A stretch of DNA of 58,196 bases, taken from positions 1 to 58,196 of the forward strand of contig NZ_JABWGO010000022.1 in assembly GCF_013363995.1 (NCBI RefSeq). Reading direction: 5' to 3'. Positions 50,665 to 58,196 of the stretch are shown here, piece after piece. A program made the position numbers and the translations under genes. Within the stretch, counting starts at the first letter, position 1. Every line of letters begins with the position of its first letter. Source of the DNA: Nonomuraea rhodomycinica (GTDB lineage Bacteria; Actinomycetota; Actinomycetes; Streptosporangiales; Streptosporangiaceae). The notes under the pieces are model-generated. The model was not told the origin of the DNA. It did no database searches and worked only from the letters and a program-made list of their open reading frames with translations.

Positions 50665-52122
50665 TCAGGCCACCGGCCGGCGCAGGTAACGGCCGACGGG
50701 CCGGCCGACGATCTTGCCGGTGTCGAGCACGTGGTGACCCCGCACGAACGTGTCGGTGACCTTGGCGCTCAGCTCGAACCCCTCGAACGGCGTGTACTCC
50801 TGGGCCGACTCCGAGTCGGCCGCCCGCACGGTCCAGGTGGCGTCCGGGTCCACCAGGCAGATGTCGGCGTCGAAGCCCGGGGCGATGGTGCCCTTGGTGC
50901 GCAGGCCGTACCGGCGGGCCGGGTTCCAGGAGGTGAGCGCGGCGATGCGGCCCCACGACAGCCCCCGGCGGCGGCCCTCGGTGATGAGGCCGGGCAGCAG
51001 GTACTCGGCGCCGCCGAAGCCGGCCTTGGCCAGGAACACGTCCTCGGCCGGGGCGCCGAACTTCAGCTCCTCCCGGCAGCAGGCGTGGTCGCTGACGACC
51101 CAGTCGACCGTGCCGTCGAGCACGTACTCCCACAGCGCCTCCACGTCCTCGCGGGGCCTGATCGGCGGGTTGACCTTCGCGCCGATGCCACTGGCCGTCT
51201 CGATGTCGGCCAGCAGGTGCCCGATCGTCACCTCGCGGCGGAAGTCGATGTGGGGGAAGGTCCGCTGCATCCGCACGGCCGCGTCGAGGGCCTTGCGCGA
51301 GGACAGGTGGAGCAGGTTGACGTTGCCGAGACCGGTCTCGTGGGCCAGGTAGGAGGCGATGAACACGGCCAGCCCCTCGGAGTGCGGCGGGCGCGAGGCG
51401 CTGTAGGCGGCCAGGCCGCTCAGCTCGCCGGCCTCCTCCACCAGCCGCGTGTACGCCGTCATGATCTCGGCGGTCTCGCAGTGCAGCGACAGCGAGATCT
51501 CGCTCGCCAGCTCGGGGAAGCGCTCCCGGGCCGCCTGCACGCCCCGCATGACGAACTCGAAGTGGGCGTAGTCGTAGCGCTCGCCCTCGGGCAGCATGAG
51601 GAAGGCGTTCTGGTCGGCCGAGCGGCCGTGCAGCCCGTGCCCGCCGTAGAACATGAAGATCTTGAACGACGGCACGCCGAACCGCTCGACCAGGTCGGGC
51701 AGCTCGCCGATGTGGCCGCTGGACATCGGCGCCAGGTGGAAGCCGTAGTCCACGTAGGCGCGGTCCTCGGCCCGCGCCAGCACCTCGGGGAAGAAGTCGG
51801 CGTAGGCGCCGCCCCGGTTGAGGTAGTACATGCCGGTGCGCATGTAGGTCAGCGCGGTCGTGACCCCGCCCTGCGCCGAGGCGCGGCTCTCGGAGCCGGC
51901 GTCCTCGGCCAGCGGGTTGTAGATCCCCCAGTGCTGGTGGGCGTCCACCACGCCGGGGAAGGCGAGCCGTCCCGCCCCCTCGATGACCTCGGGCACGCCC
52001 TCCGCGGGCAGTCCCGGTGCGACGCGGTCCACGCGCCCGCCGGTCACGGCGATGTCGGCCATGACGGGCTCGTTCCGGTCATGCGTCACGACCCGCACGT
52101 TCTTCAGCAGCAGGTCCGTCAC
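50665..52122 (-). CDS. Cyclic-amide amidohydrolase (dihydropyrimidinase/hydantoinase/allantoinase type)
   Basis: 485-residue binuclear metal amidohydrolase. The HxH motif is VDAHQHWG (His62, His64), the probable carboxylated lysine is in PSFKIFMFYGG (Lys154), further ligands are in SLHCETAE and NLLHLSSRKA, and the metal Asp is in VVSDHACC. Family members open cyclic amides such as dihydrouracil, hydantoin or allantoin. The GTG at 52122 has GGAGG 5 nt upstream. It is embedded in an importer operon, immediately after two permease genes, so it probably acts on the imported compound. Exact substrate unknown. Confidence 0.9.
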   Translation of the reverse strand: MTDLLLKNVRVVTHDRNEPVMADIAVTGGRVDRVAPGLPAEGVPEVIEGAGRLAFPGVVDAHQHWGIYNPLAEDAGSESRASAQGGVTTALTYMRTGMYYLNRGGAYADFFPEVLARAEDRAYVDYGFHLAPMSSGHIGELPDLVERFGVPSFKIFMFYGGHGLHGRSADQNAFLMLPEGERYDYAHFEFVMRGVQAARERFPELASEISLSLHCETAEIMTAYTRLVEEAGELSGLAAYSASRPPHSEGLAVFIASYLAHETGLGNVNLLHLSSRKALDAAVRMQRTFPHIDFRREVTIGHLLADIETASGIGAKVNPPIRPREDVEALWEYVLDGTVDWVVSDHACCREELKFGAPAEDVFLAKAGFGGAEYLLPGLITEGRRRGLSWGRIAALTSWNPARRYGLRTKGTIAPGFDADICLVDPDATWTVRAADSESAQEYTPFEGFELSAKVTDTFVRGHHVLDTGKIVGRPVGRYLRRPVA

Positions 52123-52131
52123 ATCCGCCTC

Positions 52132-52908
52132 CTACGCGGTACGGCGGGCTCCCCGGTGCCAGGTCAGCACGCGGCGCTCCGCCATGAGGAACAGGGAGTT
52201 GAGGGCGTAGCCGAGGACGCCGAGCACCACCACGCCGGCCCACAACCCGGGCATGTCGGCGTTGTTGCTCGCCGTGCTCAGCAGGTAGCCGATGCCGTCG
52301 GTGCTGCCCTTCAGCTCGGAGATGACCATGAGGATGAGCGCCAGCGACACGCTCAGCCGCAGGCCCGCGAAGATCTTCGGGGAGGCCGAGGGCAGGATGA
52401 TGCGCAGCAGCCGCAGCCTGGCGGGCACGCCGAAGACCGCGGCCGTCTCCAACTGCAGAGGGTCCACGTTGCGCGCCCCGTCGATGGAGTTGAGCAGGAT
52501 CGGCCAGACGACGCCGAACACGATGGTCGCCACCTGCACCTGGGTGCCCATGGTGAACAGCACCAGGAAGACGGGCAGCATCGCGGGCGGCGGCACGGCC
52601 CGGCCGAACTCGACGAGCGGGTCCACGTAGTCGGACAGCCACGCCACCCGGCCGATCGCCACGCCGAGCGCGACCCCGGCGACCACGGCGACGCTCCAGG
52701 AACCGACGACGCGGACGAGGCTCGGCACGAAGTTGTCCACCGCCTCCTCGGTCAGCACGTACGGCCCGGAGAACCACCGCTCGTACATCCAGGAGGCGAT
52801 CCGGGTCGGCGCGGGCAGGTACGGGCTGGCCTGGGCCCGGGCCAGCAGCTCCCAGCATGCCAGGAGCACGGGCACCAGCCAGAGCCGCCGGACGAGTGTC
52901 GCGATCAT
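52132..52908 (-). CDS. ABC importer permease (SsuC/TauC-like), second copy
   Basis: 258-residue permease with about six helices (LWLVPVLLACWELLARAQAS; SWSVAVVAGVALGVAIGRVA; PVFLVLFTMGTQVQVATIVF) and the coupling motif ETAAVFGVPARLRLLRIILP. The ATG at 52908 overlaps the stop of the upstream permease (ATGA). Two different permeases suggest a heterodimeric channel. Confidence 0.93.
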   Translation of the reverse strand: MIATLVRRLWLVPVLLACWELLARAQASPYLPAPTRIASWMYERWFSGPYVLTEEAVDNFVPSLVRVVGSWSVAVVAGVALGVAIGRVAWLSDYVDPLVEFGRAVPPPAMLPVFLVLFTMGTQVQVATIVFGVVWPILLNSIDGARNVDPLQLETAAVFGVPARLRLLRIILPSASPKIFAGLRLSVSLALILMVISELKGSTDGIGYLLSTASNNADMPGLWAGVVVLGVLGYALNSLFLMAERRVLTWHRGARRTA

Positions 52909-53714
52909 GCGTGCCGCCACCGGAAGAGCCGCCGCTCGGCGCGCAGGAGCAGCGTGTTGACGACGAGCCCGACCAGCCCGGCCCACACGAGGGTCGCGAT
53001 CACGTCGACCATCGCGTCGGCGCCGATGCCGGTGCTCGCCTGGATGAGGAAGGCGCCGATGCCGCCGGCGCCGCCCACGACGTACTCGACGCTGATGGCC
53101 AGGATGAGCGTGATCGAGGCGGCCAGCCGGACGCCGGTGAAGATGAACGGCGCCGCGCTCGGCAGGCTGACCCGCCAGATGACCGCGCCGGAGCCGAAGC
53201 CGAACGAGCGCAGCGTCTCGGTGGCCACGGGGTCGACGTCGCGCACGCCGTACAGGGTGTTGATGAGGATGGGCCAGGACGCGGCGTAGACGATGAGCGC
53301 GACCTTGGCGTTGATCTCGGGCTGGAAGAAGAACAGGGCGAGCGGGATCAGCGCGACCGACGGGATCGGCCGCAGGAACTCGACGATGGCGCGGGTCATC
53401 TCCTCCACCACGGGGACGGTGCCGAGCAGCAGGCCGACGGGGACGGCGACGAGCACGGCCAGCGGCAGGCCCACGGCCGCGGCGGTGAGCGTGGAGGCCA
53501 GGTCGGCCAGGAACGCCGGGTCGGCGGCGAGCTGCGCCACCCGGGCCAGCGACGTCGAGGCGGCGGGCAGCCAGGAGATCAGGCCGGTGCGGCCGGCCAG
53601 CTCCCAGACGAGGAGGAAGACCGCCACACCGGTGGCGTGGCGGAGGTACTTCGCGAGCCGGGCGCGGGAGGGGGAGCTGCGCCCCCTCCCCGCCAGGGCG
53701 GCCGTGCTCGTCAT
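52905..53714 (-). CDS. ABC importer permease (SsuC/TauC-like), first copy
   Basis: 269-residue permease of the nitrate/sulfonate/taurine family: GVAVFLLVWELAGRTGLISW, LPLAVLVAVPVGLLLGTVPV, PSVALIPLALFFFQPEINAK, with the coupling motif ETLRSFGFGSGAVIWRVSLP. The ATG at 53714 overlaps the stop of the binding-protein gene by 4 bp. Its basic N-terminus (RGRSSPSRARLAKYLRH) is cytoplasmic. Confidence 0.93.
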   Translation of the reverse strand: MTSTAALAGRGRSSPSRARLAKYLRHATGVAVFLLVWELAGRTGLISWLPAASTSLARVAQLAADPAFLADLASTLTAAAVGLPLAVLVAVPVGLLLGTVPVVEEMTRAIVEFLRPIPSVALIPLALFFFQPEINAKVALIVYAASWPILINTLYGVRDVDPVATETLRSFGFGSGAVIWRVSLPSAAPFIFTGVRLAASITLILAISVEYVVGGAGGIGAFLIQASTGIGADAMVDVIATLVWAGLVGLVVNTLLLRAERRLFRWRHA

Positions 53715-54706
53715 CCCTGCGAGGTGACGATCATGGGAGCGACGTCGATCTTGCTCTTGATGAAGCCGTACTCGACCATGAGGTCGGCGACGCGCTGGAT
53801 GCGCTGGGCGCTGAGCGTGGTCGGGTAGTTGCCGAGGTTGATGGTGGCGGCGGTGGCGGCGGGGATCTTGGTGAAGGTGGGCAGGATCTTGGTCACCGCG
53901 CTGCGGTCGGTCGCGGCGATGTTCTGGGCCTTGGCCATCGCGCGCTGGAAGGCGCCCATGGTCCTGGGGTTGGCGGCGACCCACTTCTCGGTGGCGGCCC
54001 AGCCGGTGATCGGCAGGCTCTCGGTGGGGCCGGACATGGTGTCGACCAGCATGGTCGCGCCCAGCTTGTTCTTGGCCTCGCTGACGTAGGGGTCGGTCAT
54101 CCAGACGGCGTCCACGTCGCCCTTCTGCAGCGCCGTCAGCCAGTTGGTGGTGGGCACCTCGACGTACTGGATGTCCTTGCCGGGGGTCGGGTCAAGGCCG
54201 GCGATCTTGAGGTGGGGGTTCATGGTCAGGACGCCGAGGCCCTTGAGGGCGTTGACGCCGATCTTCTTGCCCTTGAGGTCGGCGACCTTCTTGATGGGGG
54301 AGTCGCGCCGCACCATGATCCCGAAGGCGCCGGCGGCCCCCTGGTAGGAGTCGGCGATGTACTTGAACTTCTCCAGGCCCTCGCTCTGGATCGTCAGGAT
54401 GGTGGCGTAGCTGCCGAGGACCACGTCCATGCTGCCGTTGGACAGCTTGGGCAGCACGGCCTGGGGGGCCTGGATGGCCTCGGTCTTCACGTTGAGCCCC
54501 TGCTCCTTGAAGAAGCCGCGCTCGATCGCGATGAACAGCGGGGCGGAGTCCGCTCCCGGGTACTGCCCGATGAGCAGGTCGGTCTTCTCCAGCCCGTTGG
54601 CGTTGCTCGCATCTCCCGGTTTGGTGTCCGTGCTGGAGCAACTCGTCAGGGCAAGGGTGGCCACCAGTCCGATCAGGGCGATGCGCCCTGCCGCAGCGAG
54701 CCTCAT
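53711..54706 (-). CDS. ABC importer substrate-binding lipoprotein (SsuA/TauA/NMT1-like)
   Basis: 331-residue lipoprotein. The signal peptide MRLAAAGRIALIGLVATLAL is followed by the lipobox LTSC. The binding fold begins LLIGQYPGADSAPLFIAIER, with GFFKEQGLNVKTE, PKLSNGSMDVVLGSYATILT, KKIGVNALKGLGVLTMNPHL and MTDPYVSEAKNKLGATM. The ATG at 54706 has GGAGA 6-7 nt upstream. It is the first gene of the importer-amidohydrolase operon and would define its substrate; related proteins bind sulfonates, nitrate or pyrimidine and thiamine precursors. Confidence 0.93.
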   Translation of the reverse strand: MRLAAAGRIALIGLVATLALTSCSSTDTKPGDASNANGLEKTDLLIGQYPGADSAPLFIAIERGFFKEQGLNVKTEAIQAPQAVLPKLSNGSMDVVLGSYATILTIQSEGLEKFKYIADSYQGAAGAFGIMVRRDSPIKKVADLKGKKIGVNALKGLGVLTMNPHLKIAGLDPTPGKDIQYVEVPTTNWLTALQKGDVDAVWMTDPYVSEAKNKLGATMLVDTMSGPTESLPITGWAATEKWVAANPRTMGAFQRAMAKAQNIAATDRSAVTKILPTFTKIPAATAATINLGNYPTTLSAQRIQRVADLMVEYGFIKSKIDVAPMIVTSQG

Positions 54707-54801
54707 GTCGCGTCTCCTTTGAACGGGGGTGATCGACACTCGACGCACCCCAAAGCGCAGGCAACCCTTGCGCATGGTCCCCCGATTCTGGAAATTATCA
54801 A

Positions 54802-54855
54802 TATATCTGGCGAAAAAACGATCACACTGTTTTTCTGGAGGTATGTCCAGATATA
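54802..54855. promoter_or_regulatory. Nested inverted repeats in the AT-rich leader
   Basis: Outer arms TATATCTGG and CCAGATATA are 36 bp apart; inner arms AAAAAC and GTTTTT lie within. Candidate operator pair or recognition site for the importer operon, whose start is ~95 bp away. Confidence 0.55.
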
Positions 54856-54933
54856 GGTGATGATATGGCTGGCGTTCATCGAGAACGTGTGGCTACTGTC
54901 GGGACGTGGAGACATATGTCAGATGATCGACTT

Positions 54934-54953
54934 GCCGGTGTGGCCACACCGGC
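54934..54953. promoter_or_regulatory. Perfect 20-bp palindrome upstream of conservon 3
   Basis: GCCGGTGTGGCCACACCGGC is fully self-complementary with no spacer, 126 bp before the conservon 3 kinase start. Its CGTGG/CCACG-like halves loosely resemble the palindrome before conservon 1. Confidence 0.6.
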
Positions 54954-55079
54954 TGTCGAATTATCTGTTGAACATAAATAGGTTTTCGGACCACCGGTGC
55001 CGGGGGCGGCACGCGGACGAGCACGGGCACGATTCGATCTCTTGCACCAAGGCCATCCAAGGAGAGGTTGCGGAGGCCA

Positions 55080-57944
55080 GTGAGAACTACATTGCCCCCT
55101 GCGAACGGCGATTCCGGGTTACCCGCCGAGGCGTCCTTTCCGTCATCCCATACGCGGACCGGGCCGGCGGGCCACCCCGGGCACGCCCGGGGCCCCGGCG
55201 GCATCGTGCGCAACTGGCGCGTGCGCACGAAGCTCCTGGTCCTGATCGTCATCCCCACCGTCGCGGCGCTGGCGCTCGGCGGCCTGCGCGTCGTCTCCTC
55301 CGTCGCCAGCGCCTCCGAGTACGAGCGCGTCTACCAGACGGCCGTCCTGGCCGGAAAGCTGACCGGACTGGCCCACGAGACCGAGCTGGAACGCGACCTC
55401 ACCGCCACCTTCGTGGCGCAGGACCGCAAGGGTGACCGCAACCCGGTTACCGCCCAGTACTCCACCGTGGACCGGCTGGTCGCCGAGCTGCGCCCCGACG
55501 TCGCGGCCCTCGCCGCCTCCGACAGCCCCCTGCGGGCCGAGGCCGTGCGCGTCAAGAACCGCTTCGACGAGCTGCCCAGCTCGCGCAGGACCGCGACCGA
55601 GTCCAAGCTCAACGTCGCCTCCGTCATCGAGCTGTACGACCGCTCCATCTCCGACTTCCTCGGCCTCAACGCCACCATCGACCAGGGCGCCGTCGACAAG
55701 GAGCTCACCGACACCGTCGCCGGCTTCGCCGCCCTGTCGCGGGCCAAGCAGTACGTGTCGCGGCAGCGGGCGCTGCTGGTCTCGGCGCTGGCCGTCGGCC
55801 ACTTCAGCCAGGACGAGCTGGACGCGTTCATCGCCGCCCGCGCCCAGCGCAACAGCGAGCTGGCCGCCTTCCGCGCGCAGGTGCCGCTCGCGCTGCGCCA
55901 GGCCTACGACGACACGGTCAGCGGCCAGGCCGTCGACCGGGCCGAGCTCATCCAGGCCCGCGCCCTGGCCCTGCAGGACGCCGGGCAGCCGCTCACCGAC
56001 CCCGGACTCGACCTGACCGGCGACGGCCAGGCGTGGTTCACGGCCGTCACCGAGACCATCGACGGCATGCGGCAGGTCGAGCAGCGGGTCGCCGACTCGA
56101 TCATGCTGCGCAGCCGTACCGTCCAGGTCTCCGAGCAGCAGGGCGCGATGGTCTTCGCGATCGCGATCGCCGGCCTCCTGGTGCTCGTCCTACTGGTCAC
56201 CGTGCTGATGGCACGTTCCCTCAGCGGCCCGCTGCGCCGGCTGCGGCGCGAGGCGCTGCTGATCGCCGGGCGCAGCCTGCCCGAAACGGTCCAGCGGCTG
56301 CGGGATTCGGACACGGCCGGCGTGCCCGACGTGGAGCCGATCGGCGTGGTCGGCGACGACGAGATCGGCGAGGTCGCCCGGGCCTTCGACGAGGTCCACC
56401 GGGAGGCGGTGCGGCTGGCGGGCGAGGAGTCGCGGTTGCGCTCGAACGTGAACGCGATGTTCGTGAACCTGTCGCGGCGCAGTCAGACGCTGGTGGAGCG
56501 GCAGATCACGTTGATCGACGGTCTGGAGCAGGGTGAGCAGGACGAGAGCCGGTTGGCGAACCTGTTCAAGCTGGACCATCTGGCGACCCGTATGCGGCGC
56601 AACAGCGAGAACCTGCTGGTGCTGGCGGGTCAGGACCCGCCGCGCCGCTGGAGCCAGCCGGTCAAGCTGGTGGACGTGACCCGCGCCTCGCTCTCGGAGG
56701 TCGAGAACTACGAGCGGGTGGTGCTCCAGGTCCCGGACGGCGTCTCGGTGGCGGGCCAGGCCGTCAACGACGTCATCCACCTCCTGGCGGAGCTGGTCGA
56801 GAACGCGCTGTCGTTCTCGCCGCGCGAGACCAGGGTGACGGTGTCGGGCAGCCGCATCGACGGCGGCGGCGTCATGCTGTCGATCACCGACGCGGGCATC
56901 GGCATGACCCAGGACGAGCTGGTCCAGGCCAACGAGCGCCTGAGCGACGCGCCCACCGTGGACGTGTCGGCCTCCCGCCGGATGGGCCTGTTCGTGGTCG
57001 CCCGGCTGGCCCACCGCCACGGCATCCGCGTCCAGCTCCGGCCGCACGCCTCCGGCGGGCTGACCGCCATGGTGCTGCTGCCGGACTCCCTGCTCGGCAA
57101 CCCCTCGCCCGCGTACGCGAACCCGCCCGGCCCCGCGCAGGAGGACGCCTACCGCGGCCCGCAGCTCGCGCCGTCGCCCGCCCCCACGCCGACCTGGACC
57201 GCGGGCGGCTACCAGCCGGGACCCGGCCACCCGTCCTTCCCGTCCGGCCCGTCCGGTCCCGCCCAGCACAACGGCTGGCCGGCCATGCCGTCCTGGCCGT
57301 CCGAGCCCAGCGGCTGGCCGTCGGAGCCGCGCGCCGGGTTCGACACGAACGACTCGTGGCTGCCGCCGCAGAGCCCCGGCTGGAACGCCGACGGCAACGG
57401 CCTGCCCCGCAGGCCCCCGCTCGACGACCCCCATCCGTGGGGCGCCGCGGAGCCGCCGGTCGGCCGGCCCTTCGACCGGCCCCTGGGCCGGCCGCGACCG
57501 TCGCGGCCCGACTTCCCGGAGACCGACGTGGCCAGCACCGGCCCCATCCCGCGGGTCGACAGCCAGCCCTCCGCCGGTGACGACTACCTGCCGATCTTCG
57601 CGGCCGTGGAGTCGGCGTGGTTCGCCGGCGGCGCGAGCTGGGGTCCGTCGAAGGCCGACGCCGGGTGGAGCGCGGCGGAGGCCGTGGTGGAGCCGGTGCG
57701 TGACGGGGCGACGGCGTCGGGGCTGCCCAAGCGGGTGCCCAAGGCCAACCTGGTCCCCGGCTCGGCGGCCGGCGCGGCCGCGCCCAAGGGTGTCGCGCCG
57801 ATGCCGGCGGTCTCGCCGGACCGGGTGCGTAACCGGTTGTCCAGCTTCCAGCAGGGCTTCCGGGCCGCCCGGGAGGACATCAACGAGGGCAAGGCGTACC
57901 CGGCGGGGCCCCGGGACGCCGACAGCAGTGAGGAGGGCGCATGA
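55080..57944 (+). CDS. cvnA: Conservon 3 sensor kinase with NIT-like input domain (CvnA)
   Basis: 954 residues from GTG 55080 (GGAGAGG region upstream). TM1 ~51-70, extracellular helical NIT-like domain with LSRAKQYVSRQRALLVS, TM2 ~355-378, HAMP, then the kinase core: FKLDHLATRMRRNSENLLVL (His500), N box LVENALSFSP (Asn575), G1 box DAGIGM (Asp604). The Pro/Trp/Ser-rich tail (from ~660) lacks the long perfect repeats of the other two kinases, but ends with the same motifs: DDYLPIFAAVESAWF (~834), PKANLVPG (~887), FQQG (~923). It overlaps cvnB by 4 bp. Confidence 0.94.
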   Translation: MRTTLPPANGDSGLPAEASFPSSHTRTGPAGHPGHARGPGGIVRNWRVRTKLLVLIVIPTVAALALGGLRVVSSVASASEYERVYQTAVLAGKLTGLAHETELERDLTATFVAQDRKGDRNPVTAQYSTVDRLVAELRPDVAALAASDSPLRAEAVRVKNRFDELPSSRRTATESKLNVASVIELYDRSISDFLGLNATIDQGAVDKELTDTVAGFAALSRAKQYVSRQRALLVSALAVGHFSQDELDAFIAARAQRNSELAAFRAQVPLALRQAYDDTVSGQAVDRAELIQARALALQDAGQPLTDPGLDLTGDGQAWFTAVTETIDGMRQVEQRVADSIMLRSRTVQVSEQQGAMVFAIAIAGLLVLVLLVTVLMARSLSGPLRRLRREALLIAGRSLPETVQRLRDSDTAGVPDVEPIGVVGDDEIGEVARAFDEVHREAVRLAGEESRLRSNVNAMFVNLSRRSQTLVERQITLIDGLEQGEQDESRLANLFKLDHLATRMRRNSENLLVLAGQDPPRRWSQPVKLVDVTRASLSEVENYERVVLQVPDGVSVAGQAVNDVIHLLAELVENALSFSPRETRVTVSGSRIDGGGVMLSITDAGIGMTQDELVQANERLSDAPTVDVSASRRMGLFVVARLAHRHGIRVQLRPHASGGLTAMVLLPDSLLGNPSPAYANPPGPAQEDAYRGPQLAPSPAPTPTWTAGGYQPGPGHPSFPSGPSGPAQHNGWPAMPSWPSEPSGWPSEPRAGFDTNDSWLPPQSPGWNADGNGLPRRPPLDDPHPWGAAEPPVGRPFDRPLGRPRPSRPDFPETDVASTGPIPRVDSQPSAGDDYLPIFAAVESAWFAGGASWGPSKADAGWSAAEAVVEPVRDGATASGLPKRVPKANLVPGSAAGAAAPKGVAPMPAVSPDRVRNRLSSFQQGFRAAREDINEGKAYPAGPRDADSSEEGA

Positions 57945-58196
57945 AGGACCTCAGTCACGCGGCACGCGGTGTCGACTGGCTGATCACCGACTTCGTCAGC
58001 ACCGTTCCCGGGGTCGCGCACGCGGTGGTCGTCTCCTCGGACGGCCTGCCGCTCGCCGCGTCCTCCGGCTTCCCGCCGGACCGGGCCGACCAGCTCGCGG
58101 CCATCGCGTCGGGGCTGGTGAGCCTGACGCAGGGCGCGGCGCGGGTGTTCGAGGGCGGCGTGGTCAACCAGACCATCGTGGAGATGCAGCGGGGGC
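57941..58196 (+). CDS. cvnB: Roadblock/LC7-domain protein of conservon 3 (CvnB), cut by window edge
   Basis: The first 85 residues of a roadblock/LC7 protein: VDWLITDFVSTVPGVAHAVV, then RVFEGGVVNQTIVEMQRG at the window end. The ATG at 57941 overlaps the kinase stop (ATGA) and has GAGGAGG upstream. By analogy with the other two copies, cvnC and cvnD should follow outside the window. Confidence 0.94.
   Translation, partial: MKDLSHAARGVDWLITDFVSTVPGVAHAVVVSSDGLPLAASSGFPPDRADQLAAIASGLVSLTQGAARVFEGGVVNQTIVEMQRG

Larger units (their letters stand above)
54707..55079. other. AT-rich divergent leader between the importer operon and conservon 3
   Basis: No convincing gene. 54775-54990 is far more AT-rich than the rest of the window. 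It holds an inverted repeat TATATCTGG/CCAGATATA (54802-54810, 54847-54855) with a nested AAAAAC/GTTTTT pair (54814-54819, 54829-54834), the palindrome GACATATGTC (54911-54920) and the perfect 20-bp palindrome at 54934-54953. Promoters for both directions must lie here. Confidence 0.7.

Noticed and set aside
54857..55435. Open frame across the AT-rich leader into the conservon 3 kinase in another frame
   Set aside because: No ribosome binding site, the translation changes composition abruptly, and it overlaps the kinase out of frame.

Overview
The window is very GC-rich with dense, mostly co-directional operons and frequent GTG/TTG starts. It carries two complete conservons and the start of a third (sensor kinase, roadblock protein, DUF742 protein, small GTPase), a DmdR/IdeR-type iron box, likely GlnR boxes and probable leaderless genes. 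This points to a filamentous, high-GC actinomycete (Streptomyces or Streptosporangiales relative); the genus cannot be fixed from the sequence alone. I see no tRNA, rRNA, insertion sequence, phage gene or CRISPR array.

Layout. (1) 1-7046: serine dehydratase start, gcvH and gcvT behind a tandem glycine riboswitch, then a glutamine-synthetase-like ligase, aldehyde dehydrogenase, SDR and gamma-glutamyl hydrolase facing a FadR-type regulator. Together these could convert ethanolamine to gamma-glutamylglycine, glycine and then one-carbon units/serine/pyruvate. (2) 7101-11958: polytopic membrane protein, small acidic protein, SGNH hydrolase/PadR pair and an ABC exporter behind twin operators. (3) 12012-19326: histidine utilisation (hutU, RpiR-type regulator, SDR, M20 amidase, hutF, hutI), with one palindrome repeated before hutU and before the amidase operon. 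(4) 19393-23910: group-2-like sigma factor, TetR with an unusual alpha/beta hydrolase, NTF2-like protein facing a CGNR protein, and an iron-siderophore lipoprotein under an iron box. (5) 24109-28093: amt-glnK-glnD nitrogen module. (6) 28225-32776: conservon 1. (7) 33075-44740: hypothetical membrane-anchored protein, TetR, SIS isomerase and glucosamine-kinase-like gene, divergent from a polyamine-type ABC importer; then TetR, UGT-type glycosyltransferase and aldehyde dehydrogenase. (8) 44927-49700: conservon 2. (9) 49782-54706: nitrate/sulfonate-type ABC importer with an amidohydrolase. (10) 55080-end: conservon 3, cut off within cvnB.

Common theme: nearly every block moves or assimilates reduced nitrogen (glycine, serine, ethanolamine or polyamine, histidine, ammonium, amino sugar, cyclic amide), and the three conservon kinases carry nitrate/nitrite-sensor-like (NIT) input domains. 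That the conservons respond to nitrogen status is an inference from this context. A second theme is in-frame minisatellite expansion inside otherwise ordinary genes (39-, 33-, 9-, 18- and 42-bp units) plus two 24-bp arrays just beyond stop codons.
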